A stretch of 64,000 nucleotides of DNA from Myoxocephalus aenaeus. Its lineage: Eukaryota > Chordata > Actinopteri > Perciformes > Cottidae. The notes below the pieces were generated by a model. It ran no database searches, had not been told where the DNA came from, and saw only the letters and a program-made list of their open reading frames with translations. The stretch covers positions 5,428,001-5,492,000 of the forward strand of contig JBAMJR010000170.1 in the NCBI GenBank assembly GCA_038501785.1. Reading direction: 5' to 3'. This document shows positions 1-10,832 of the stretch, piece after piece. The translations under genes were made by a program, and so were the position numbers. Each line of letters opens with the position of its first letter. Within the stretch, counting starts at the first letter, position 1.

Positions 1-829
1 ACAAACGATATGAAAGAAGATGGGCAACGTAAAAGATATGAAACAGGAAGTGCAACCAAGCCCTGCCCCTTTCCCTGCTCGTCTTTGAGTGGGATGAAGT
101 TGACATCAGTGCTGATCTGAGTTCAGTGGTCGTTTCACTCCCTTTTTGTTCGATGCAGAGTTCACTGAGCTTAGATCTGTGCCTTCGCAGTAACTTCTGA
201 GGGTTTCAGTGCAAGAGTTAAGTTATACTTTAAATAGATATATTGATATATAAACAATAGACAGATATGTATGTGTACATAAAAATATATATAAGTATTC
301 ATGAGCATATACATAAATAGTTACACTTTATTTTCAAGCTTTATTTTATATATTTTTTATATTTTTGTCAGTGTTTTTTTTCTTCAGTATCAGTAAGAGT
401 TCCTTTCATTCCTTATTTGCTGAGACAGCCAGGTCAAGGTCAAACAGCTGGCTGACTTTAGGTTTGGAGAGTTTTCCTCTCACCACACCTCCAGATATAG
501 AGCCAAAACGCCTTTAAGTTTGACACTCTGAATTGTGAGCGATGTTTTACTGTTGATCAGGAAGGAACCTATTAGAACACGGCCCAGGCCAACATATCCA
601 TATCTAGAACATGTCATCCCCACGGAAAGCCATCCATGTATTTCATATCTCCAGTGTTTCCTCATTCAGAGTGCCAGAGCTGTGTTCAAGTGACTTAGCC
701 GTGAAAGCCGGTTAAGCATCATTCCGTATTCCAGTTGCCAAGATCTTTGTTGTTTCGTTTTTTTTTTTCTCCATGATGTTGCCAACAGCTCTCCACTGCC
801 AAACACTGACCATACCATGTGCCTGATGA

Positions 830-888
830 GGGGGGAGGGGAGGGAGGGAGGCTCGGCGGGTGGGTGGGTGGGTTGGGTAGGGGGCGGA
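830..888 (+). repeat. G-rich block with many GGG runs (G-quadruplex potential)
   Basis: Runs of 3-5 G separated by one to a few bases recur at least ten times on the plus strand, the transcribed strand of the putative jazf1 3' UTR. The second half is a (GGGT)n-like array. Such spacing satisfies the usual G-quadruplex pattern. Confidence 0.75.
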
Positions 889-1124
889 AGTAATAACGGT
901 TTCACCCTGGAGGTCGCCAAACGTGTGGCAATGATCTTCTTCTTCATTGCTCCTCCAAAATGTGCGCATGAGTGGATGTACATCGGCGGAATGTTTTCAT
1001 GCATGCTTTCTGTGTCATAAAGAGAGGAATAATGCGTGAAAGAAGATTTGTATTTGAAAGAGATTACCGCCTACAACCCGTCATTTGTGTGTGTTGTAGA
1101 CAAGCATTCCAGTTCATTGTACGG

Positions 1125-1125
<1 letters not shown>

Positions 1126-1174
<49 letters not shown>
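1126..1174 (+). repeat. (TG)24 microsatellite
   Basis: Uninterrupted TG dinucleotides within the probable jazf1 3' UTR. Confidence 0.98.
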
Positions 1175-1177
<3 letters not shown>

Positions 1178-2445
1178 TCCAGCAGTATCCAAGTCATCAG
1201 CCTATAGAGTGTTACCGTATTCTGTGTGTTTCAGTGCTCTGATCTGTCGTGTTGTGTGTGTGCCATGCCGCTGGTTCGACTCCTGTGGAGCAGGATGGCT
1301 AGCGGCGTTGCGTTATGTAGTGTAGCCGTAGCCAACTTGTTGCCCTTGACTGGGAACTCATCATTCATTGCCTCGAAGAAAAACAAGAGCGTTGCAGTAA
1401 AGCCGCTGCGTGCCAACAACACATTGTTTCATAACATAATTCCCCACATCGTGCACAAAGTTTTAAATCTGCAGAACGCTCAAAGAACCAGTTTGTTCTC
1501 TGCTCTTTTGAAGGGTACAGTGACCTCTGACATGCACACACCCTCCTGTCCTCCTGGCTGCTGTTTCCATGGAAACCACTGTGTTAGCATGGCGAGGATA
1601 CTTTTTATAATTGACTTTTTGATACTTCACTTTCCACATAGTCTTCACAAGAAAGACAGCAGACTTGTTTCTGGTATTTGTTTATTTATTTAAGGGGTGG
1701 GTTGAAAGAACAACTCTAATTTCTTTTTAACATACTGTTCTAATTATTGTAATGATCATACGCCTGTACTGTACTTACAATGCCTTCAATTAGTGTGCTA
1801 CCTAACAATAAGCACAAGTGTGTGTGTGCCTGAAGGGACAGCCACGTCTATTCTGAAGCACCAATAAGTGAACCCGAGATCTCCAGAAATCTTGATATCA
1901 GTTTCAAAGTGCGTCCATGAACTTCCTACCCTGAAAGTAACCCCGAGATAATGGTTCGCGTGCGATAGAAAAAGCTTCATTCCTGCCTCTCAGCGCCGGG
2001 GAAGAGTTCCCGTGGCAGAGACGGGTCTAGATGGACGGAGACTGAGAGTCTGCCGTTTGGAGCTCTGTCAAACACTCGTAAAACCATCCCCTGCTTCACG
2101 GACACCACAGTCACCATGGCAATAGTTTCAGCTTTACACAGGGTCCAATTGCAGTATTACACATATGGGAGAGGAGGAGCGGAGGCTGTGTGCAGGAGGA
2201 GGAGACGAGGGAGGGGTTTCCATATACTGTGTACAGTGAATGTATTGTAACGTGTCTGTTGTCAAGTGCTTTTAAATTATATTTTCGTATGTAACGTGGA
2301 GACCAACGTTTCCTTTTTGTATGGGGGGGGACGACAGGTTCTGAGCAGAGCGACTTGTAAATGATGTCAAACTGTCTTTCTATATATAAAAGAGAAGCTG
2401 CTTAAATGTAAACAGGAAATGACTGAAAAAAAACAACAACATAAA

Positions 2446-2451
2446 AATAAA
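2446..2451 (+). terminator. Poly(A) signal of the plus-strand (jazf1) transcript
   Basis: Canonical AATAAA in an A-rich context, followed by GT-containing sequence. It marks the 3' end of the plus-strand transcript entering from the left. Cleavage is expected about 10-25 bp downstream. Confidence 0.6.
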
Positions 2452-2534
2452 AGTGTAAAGCTCTGTAGCTCGGACTGACGTCAATTCATTTCTTCCCTTT
2501 TCAAACCAAATAGAAGAAAACGTTTCAGTTAAAT

Positions 2535-3832
2535 GCATTAAGACAAGCTTACTTTATTCATAAAGATCTTTGCAGTACACACTTAAACCACCGTCCTGAC
2601 ATTCTCACATGAAAAGGGCTGGACACATGACATACACACACATTTGCCTTGTGATTACTGGGCATGTGCAATTTTTAAAGCCTGAATACAACACTGTCAG
2701 GGGGTCACTTTGTAAATAGACAAGCGGTGATGTGGAGACACACATATAAATGACACTCACTCATGATTTGGACCTGCACACAAAGCAATGGATTTTTCTT
2801 CACAGTTAAAACGTGGAATTACATAACAACAAAAGTGTCTGTAACTTAGTGTCCTGCAGTCCGTTTGCCTAAAACGTGACAGTATCTCCAATAAAATGAA
2901 GAGACCAGCCTTTTACCAACTGACCAAAGTAAAACATAATTGGTCCGTCATTCTTTCATCACTTAAAAAAAAATTAACAATGAGGGGAGGCAGAGTCACG
3001 ACAGTAATTCACAGGTCTCTCCACAACTTATACTTATTTTCATATGTACAGTACATTCAGAATAAAGCCTTTTTTAGTGCAGATACATGAAAACGTAGTG
3101 CTGTTTTTGTTGAAACCATCTGACGTCTTACACGTACAGTAGTACTGTAGTTTTGGGAGAAATCAAAGATCACTTCCCATTCAAGTCAACAAAATTAAAT
3201 AATTCCACCACACCACTCCTTAATTAAATACACACTCAGATGACATCACATATCTCACTCTGCATTTACGCTAAAAAAAAGAAGAAGCTTTGAAACATGT
3301 GGACAATTAAAAGATGAAGATGTCTTGGCTGCTTTATGAAAATCTTACTCATTGTAAATAATACCCAGGACATTGACATACTAAAATGCTTTCTCTTCAA
3401 AGACCTGGTTCAAGCTCCGGCTACAATTCAGTCTTTTCGCTTAAACAGCTGTAATTTTGTAGTTTATAACACATAATGAATGCATGCACTACCAATGGTG
3501 TTTTAGTCCCTTTGAAGCAGAAAGATGAGCATAAAAATGATACAAAAGTAAAAGGACCGTGGCACTTTTCGCGAGTGTTAATGATCCTTTTACCCCATGG
3601 TGTATCAAGGTGAAAGCTACCCTACTAAATAAATCACCTCGGTGGAGCAGCCGCCACAGGACAAACTCTGCTTCCTGGACTACATTCTTTCTAACCTTTG
3701 TTAAAGATTGCAAAAAGTGCTAATGATTGTATATTAACAAGACACCTCGACCCAATCAAAATGAACTAATAGCTGACGACACACATTTACCCACATGATA
3801 AGTCAGAATTTGAGTTTTGCCCTTTACACCCT
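2535..3832 (-). other. tax1bp1: tax1bp1 3' UTR
   Basis: Runs from the TGA at 3833-3835 to a minus-strand AATAAA at 2553-2558 (read as TTTATT on plus). About 1.3 kb, AT-rich, no credible ORF. The end lies tail to tail with the plus-strand transcript ending near 2465. Confidence 0.65.
2553..2558 (-). terminator. tax1bp1: tax1bp1 poly(A) signal
   Basis: AATAAA on the minus strand, about 1.28 kb past the tax1bp1 stop codon. It is the most distal plausible signal before the opposing gene end. Confidence 0.6.
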
Positions 3833-4040
3833 TCATTCAATCTGCTCGAAGTTGAGCACGTGGCCGTCAAAGTGCGTGAGGACGTGCCTCTCGAAGAGCT
3901 GCTGCTGACAGTTGAGGGGGAACTGCTCGGAGCAGACGGGGCAGACCTTCCAGTGGCTTTCCACGTGCTGCTCGAAGCTGCGCTGCTCAAAGTGGGGTGG
4001 GAAGATCACCTCGCATAGCGGGCAGCGCTTGTGAACACTA
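3833..4040 (-). CDS. tax1bp1: tax1bp1 coding exon 16 (residues 880-948, both zinc fingers and stop)
   Basis: Two C2H2-type fingers (CPLC...HVESH and CPVC...HVLTH), the ubiquitin- and myosin VI-binding region in the family, ending HVLNFEQIE then TGA. The PPNY and PPDY motifs of human are PPHF (894-897) and PLNC (921-924) here. Acceptor CCCCAG. Confidence 0.95.
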
Positions 4041-7000
4041 CTGGGGAGAGAAAAGGAGAGGGTGGTGGGATGTGTCAGTTTGGTTTCGGATCCCACACGG
4101 ACTTATTCTGCATTTTACTAAGACTTCTTAAAACATCCTGAAATAATACGATATATAATGATGGTTTTCATCTCTCACTCCTGAAGTTCACGTTTGAAAC
4201 AGCTGGCTAGATTACATGTTGAATATGTGCATGTGTATGTACTGCATATTATACATATTGTGCATGCAGATAAATATGTGTGCTTATGTATGTATGTATG
4301 TATGTGCTTTGTGTTTAATGCCCCTTCCTCTGTTGTAATTGTTGTTCAAACTGTTTTGTTTGTTACATGTTTTTGACTATTAATCCAGAACTTCTTTGAT
4401 GCGACATAATAATGTTTGAAAAGAAAATGAACAAATTATTTCATTTTGATAGGATCTGTGTGGAAGAAAGTCCGACCCTCAGGGTACATACAGATTGTGG
4501 TGTTTCTCCAAAATCAGTTGAACTAATATCGCGTGCTTCATGTTAACAAGATTAGGCATCCGAAATGAATTCAGGCTGAATTGTCAGACAGACACAGTCA
4601 GGAAAATGTGTCTCAGTTGCACTCAAGTCATTCATAGGTTTCTCAGTGAGTTATAAAACTAAACAGGCGGAACATGTTTGCTTCCATGAAAACAAGCTTC
4701 CTCGCAGGACATTGAGGAATAGTATCTCTTTAATTCATTGATTTTTTTTTTTTCTCCATGAAAATATTTCTCAGAATGAACGAGATAATAATCTTGTGAA
4801 TTCAGGAAAAAGCAGGGCAATTATGTGTGGGTCTGGCCAAACAGCAAAGGATTTAAAATTCCTCTTATTTTTTTTTATACATTAGCTTTGCTCGGCTCAA
4901 CACTGGCACAGGGGTTGGACTGTCCCTCTGGAAAAAGAAATCTTTCCCTGACCGCTCTTTGCTATCTGTGTTAATGTCTATTTCCTCTACAGTATTCTCA
5001 TGTGTGTGGGTAGGCACACTACCTGGAGTCAAAGCAGAAGCTGCCCCTGGCTTCTCTACGTTTACTGGACTGGTGATCACAGGACGGCTGAGCCCCATCA
5101 GCAGCCTATGAGACACAAACGCACACAAAAGGATGGAAAGTAACGGCCATCTAGTCGCTCGTAGAGCTGTATGCACACACAGACGCAACCCTCCAAGCGG
5201 TTTACACAAAAAAAAGAAGGAGAAAATGTATTGAGAGGGCTGTCTAAAAACTGAACCTCTAAAGACATGTGCTGTAATGTTTCAATTTGAACAGCAACCC
5301 ACAGTAAACCTTCCTCGCTGGCCTCTAGTCAGTTTGCTCCCAAACAACAACACATATATAATCTGACAGACACAAACTGATCTGTGGTCTGTCCCTTTGC
5401 AAAATCTCCCCTAATTACTCTCCGAGCTCTTGTTATCTTCATCCCTCTTGAGCTCTGAGGAAGTGACGCTAATTAGAGCTCTATGCAAATTAGTTCATAG
5501 CTTCATCTTTTAAGGGCAAGCTACTTTTCCCTCTATTCACTGAGGAGGAGGACTCCAGAGACGGAGAGAGAGAGGGATTACCGTGACAGCAATGCTTTGG
5601 ATGCTGAAAACACGACACCAAGGGTAAGAAGGCAAAGCCTGGGGCTTAGTTTCTCATGCATTTAAATTGCTTTAAAATGTTGGATGAAGTACTTTGAAAG
5701 CATAATCTGATGCATGTAAAACCTCAACTGATAAAGATGAATTCTAATTTGATTGGCTTGTTAATGAACGTCATACCAGTCTGGGTTTCATGAGTGACTT
5801 TCCATCCTGTATTTGTGGTTTTTATGCACTCACATTTCGTGGCTCCTCCGGTGGATGCTCCAGACTCTCGGGGGGGCTCGTGCTGCGGGACGGCTGGATG
5901 CAGACCACCTCTCGTTCCCAGCCGGGGGCCCCGGGGCCCGGACTCGGAGGTGTGATTGGGGGTGCGCAGGGAGGTGCGCAGGGAGGGGCCTCAGGTGGAG
6001 GACGGGTCATGTGCTCAGGAGAAAGCGCCACATCCGCCCGGTCTAGAAGAAAAAAAAACACATAGAGGGGTCGTCCTGATCAGATAGCAGCACATTAAAA
6101 GTGAAGGAGAAAAGACAGATGGAGAGGTTCATTCACCTCGCGTGTTGTCAGTGGAGTAGGGGTTGCCGTACTGCAACTCCGCAGGCCTGTGTGGGACCAG
6201 TGGCGGGGGAGACGGGTCCTGAGGGTACGGCAGAGGGTAGCGCAGCACCATCGGCTGCCTGATCTCAGCGGCCTGCTCTCTCTGCCTGGACACGAAGCGA
6301 TGAAGCTCCTGAGCGGGAGAAAAGAGACAAAATCCAGTCACAGTATCTCACGGGTGTGAACTACATACCGTCAGCGTGTGTTTTGAACTCATATTTCCTG
6401 GTACTCAGTATTCTATGCTGTCCAGGGAAGCGATGACTTTGAAAACATACAAATAAGGAATGCAAACTCCAAAAGATAGCATGAATAGGTCATACATCTC
6501 TCACATTTATCAAAACTGTCCATATTGTTTTAAGTTTGTACAAATGATATATTTCACCGTTACATTTTCCTACTGTACATGTGTTTTTTTATTATTGTAT
6601 CTATACCTCGATGATGTCTGTCTGTGTGTGTATGTTTTCCTTTCACAGTCAATCCTCTTGCAGATCATTGTTGTTGCTGAATGTGTAAAGCTATCCGTTT
6701 GAAGAGAGAGAGGGACTGGTGAGAATAGAATGAAATTCAGTGAGTGTTTCCAGAGCACATTTTCACTGTTGGAACCACACAGGGATTAAATATTTTCAGC
6801 TCAGAGTTAAGTTTCCCTCTACATTGTTTCTGCCCTTTGTGATTATATATGAAGCAAGAGCATTAGTACCCTACTCATTACTGTAATGGGTGTCAGACTC
6901 TGGCTCCCTCTGCTCTGGCTTTGCTGATGGAGGCACTGGCCCTCTCCCGCTTTTTCTTCTCTCCTTCCTCTCGCTCTCCCCCTCTTGACCTCCTCTCTTG

Positions 7001-7930
7001 ATGACTTCATTAGTGCGCAGCTATCAGGTTTAACATTTAAACCAGGGTTGGGAAGGTGAAACAGACACGTCGCGTGGCATTTGCACTGTCTAATGGCACT
7101 GTACCAATGGGCGAAGAAGCAAGTATAGATGTATTAATTAGTGGGTAGTGGGGAGTATGGAGAGAAGGGAAGGGAAAGCTACAGGACTGAGTTCAGACAC
7201 TGCATCCAGTTAATACGGCGACAATTTCTATAAACAGATATGAGGATATAAACCCAGAATCTATAGGCAACGGGACCAGAGTTTGTTATCGGAAGCTTTC
7301 TGGTTTCAATTTGCGCTCTAAGTATTGACCTTTAGTTGCATGCAGGTAAACAGCCCATGTGGCTGAAATGCAATATCAGATTTTTATGAGCTTTTCTTTA
7401 TTACCTGCATTCATAAGAGGTGGAGTGTTTCATAGAGATGAGCCAACATGTTGCCTGGACCTAAAACCCCTTCCAAAAGGATCGCTGAAGTTGCTAATCG
7501 GACCGTAAACAATGACCGGGTAGAGGAGGAGGATGTCTCGGCCTGGATGTCTGTCATTCAGCAAAAGTGAATCAAATCGATTGACTACCGTGTACCGTGC
7601 GTAGACAGTAGACAGGGATGAGAGCGTGAAGCACCTGACCCTGCCATCTCCTGTCTGCAGACTGTGTCCGAGACTCCCTAGTCTAATCAAAGTAGCTCTA
7701 CCATGTTTGAATCCACTTACTGCTGTGATTCAGCTTCCCCTGCCACTAACACTATGGAAACCGAGGGCCGTTCCAGGCTTGCCGGTGAGCAGCTGCACAT
7801 ATGGATGAGAGCGGCACTAACTCCTGAAAAGCCTGTACCTCTTGTAGTTGCTCCTTGTCTCTGAGGGCCTGGGCAAGGTTTCGCTTCAATTCTGTCACCT
7901 CGTTGGCTCGCTCTGCCATGTGCACCTACA

Positions 7931-8014
<84 letters not shown>

Positions 8015-9660
8015 GAAAAAAAACGGCCAGAGTTTATAAAAATGAAACAGAGAAGGGCTCTATATGTACAACAAATAAAATGTATATAAATTGACCTTTT
8101 CTACAAATACTCAAAGATGATGAATGAATAATTAACACAGGATACAGAATAAATGTGAAGTATTTTTCATTTCACTGTCTTTATGGCACCAACCATTTGC
8201 CTAAGGCCTGTGACCTTTGTTGCATCATTCCCCCCTGTCAACTATAAAGAAAGCATTAAATGACCCCCAAACGTATTAATAAAAAGTGTCTGATTAGTGA
8301 TAATGAAAGAAAATCGGGAGATAAGAGGACATCAGCTCATTGCACACGGGCAATTATTGCGTCTCCGTACTGCTCCAATTAGGAGACAGGTAAGGAATAG
8401 TTTGAATAATAAAATAACTAAAGCTGCAACAAACAATTACATTCATAATTTATTAATCTCACGATTCTTTTATATAATATAATTGATTAATGGAGCCCCA
8501 GGCAGCATGTCTCTGTCAAATAGTCCAAAACCCAAAGGACTAAATTTAATATCACATAAGACACAGATGTGCTGTATATATTTACGACTGAAAAGCTGTG
8601 ACTAGAGAACATTTGGCATTGAGGCTGAAATAATACTTAAACATGATTAATTGAATATCTGAATAGTTGTTAAATAATCATCTTTACATTGACTGATTGA
8701 AAAAATAAATACCAGTCCAACAGAAATAGTGACAGATTCTCCCAAAGTTGATGGAAAGGACACATCTTAACTGTAATGGCCCGGATAGGATCCCTTTATT
8801 TCCACTCCATTTGTCTTAACTGACGAAGAGGAATATCAGCAGGCATACGCGCAGGCGAGCAAGTGAACAAAATATCTGGTCAGTTGAGTTTTATTTAACC
8901 TGGAGCGCCGTCAAATGTGTGGTGCTTACTGTAAAACACACAGTCAAAGCCACAGAAACACGGCCTGCGTCCAGGGCAGTCTGGAGCCGACCAGGGGATC
9001 GTAGTAAATCTCAAACCTTCTAACGGGACAGACCCTGTGGGATAGTTTACATGGCGGGATGCCTGCTCTTCTCTCGTTTCATCCCATCACAAATGTTCCA
9101 AATCCCCTCCTCTCCCGCAGTTTCTCTCTCTGCTCCACGTCCGCCTATTCTGCTTTTTTTCCTTTTCACTCCTAAATTCTGTTTGCTTCTTCGGCTTTTT
9201 TCGCCCGTCGTTCTCTTTCATCTCCTTTTGTCCTCTTTCGCTCTCCCCCTCGCTCGTGAATTTACTGCGCAGCATTAGAGGGTTAAGTTCAGGTGAAGGG
9301 ATTTTGCAGCCGTGTATTTCTGTGCCCTCCCTCCCAGCCTCCCTCCCTCCCTGCCTCCCTGTCTGTCTATTCCTCCCCCTCGGTCCATCCTCTGGGTGGC
9401 TGATGTAAACAGCCGTAAAGCATGGCGCTCTGCGGCTGCCTCTCTTGTCAGTCTCCGGGGCCATTAAGAGCGGCTCGAGGCCCGGGGCACTCGCCTCAAA
9501 CAGGAGACTCTATCAAAGACAGGGGAGAGCCTTATTTACAGCGCCGATAAACACACACTCACTCAAGGAGATTAAATGCCAGTAGGTACTTTGGCAGACA
9601 TTCGCACGCAAAATGCAACAGGCCCACATCGACGCAATAAGCTCAAGTGGTCGTATTGAA

Positions 9661-9755
<95 letters not shown>

Positions 9756-10772
9756 CATGTGTGGTATGTAATAACCCGGTTACTCTGGTTAATGCCTGTT
9801 CATGTAAACTGTTATGAACCGTTGCTACTCTGTGACCAAGTGTAATTGTTGCTACTCGCACAAGCTCTCACTGTTAACACAACAGTCCAACAATGGGTTC
9901 ATCTGTCTCAGTGCAACAACTATGAGCACTCTCCTTGACACAGCAATGGTAAGACACTCTTAAAAGTCTCATAGTTGTTCTGCTTTATTGGAATATGTGT
10001 ACAGTGCAATAACAATTACCTTTGTTTTGTAATTATTCAATATTAATAATTCATTGTTTCAGTTAATTCAACAAGCACAATTAAGCAGGAAAAAATAAAA
10101 GAGAACAGTTCTCATTCCAACCTCTCGAATGTTAGAATTTCTCATATTTTTGATTGATTTTTAAAGTTGTATGGACCCGTGGATCTGGAAATTCATGAGT
10201 AGCATTCATTACTATTTTGGGAAATTGTTTTGGCTTAAAGGCACCGTGTATAAATAAAATAATTGTCAGTTAATCAGTAATGACACACTCAGGACACTGT
10301 ATTTATAACTATCATGTGGTTTTAGTTTACACCAAAAAGTATTCTTAAAAAGAGTAAGAAATATGTTGAAAGACCCGTAATAATAAATTAGGTAAGAGTA
10401 TACACTTTATAATGATGGGCTATTATGACTGGATCACAACCTCACAAGTGCATTTTCTTTGTGTGTGTAACTGCATCCAGTGATAATAAAAAATAAAATC
10501 AAAACTAAATGGACTGGGAAATTGAATTGTGAAAGGGGAGGATAGGGTTTACGGACACTCTGGTGCAATAAAAATGGAGTTACTGCGTGTGCAATGAGGA
10601 TAATGATGAACAGAATAGGTTTATGTGTCCATCTACACTGGAGAATGCTTGTTGTTTTAACATACATTTACAAATGAAATGTTCTGTTGAGTGCACTTTG
10701 GTGCTACTTTAGGGCTTGTACACAACCTCTGACCATTGGGAGAGTACTCATCGCTCACATTGGGTCCACGCT

Positions 10773-10832
<60 letters not shown>

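Larger units (their letters stand above)
1..2465 (+). other. jazf1: Probable 3' UTR of jazf1 (coding part outside window)
   Basis: No credible coding exon is visible; I looked for the conserved last JAZF1 zinc-finger region in translation and did not find it. The stretch ends with AATAAA at 2446-2451, about 90 bp from the oppositely oriented tax1bp1 poly(A) signal, which is how two convergent genes end. JAZF1 is the conserved convergent neighbour of TAX1BP1 in vertebrates, so the assignment rests on synteny plus the poly(A) signal. A (TG)24 tract lies at 1126-1174 and a G-rich block at 830-888. Open frames here are short and run through low-complexity DNA. An upstream part could still be last intron rather than UTR: a pyrimidine-rich acceptor-like site lies near 365-385. 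Confidence 0.5.

Noticed and set aside
365..385. Splice-acceptor-like site at the left end that could start the last jazf1 exon
   Set aside because: No conserved JAZF1 zinc-finger coding sequence follows, so it is treated as UTR sequence.
5790..6065. Plus-strand open frames opposite coding exon 14 of tax1bp1
   Set aside because: Antisense of a Pro-rich GC-rich exon; the minus-strand reading matches the TAX1BP1 family and splices in frame.
9662..9752. Regular repeat arrays as possible CRISPR
   Set aside because: They are simple dinucleotide microsatellites without spacers, in a vertebrate genome.
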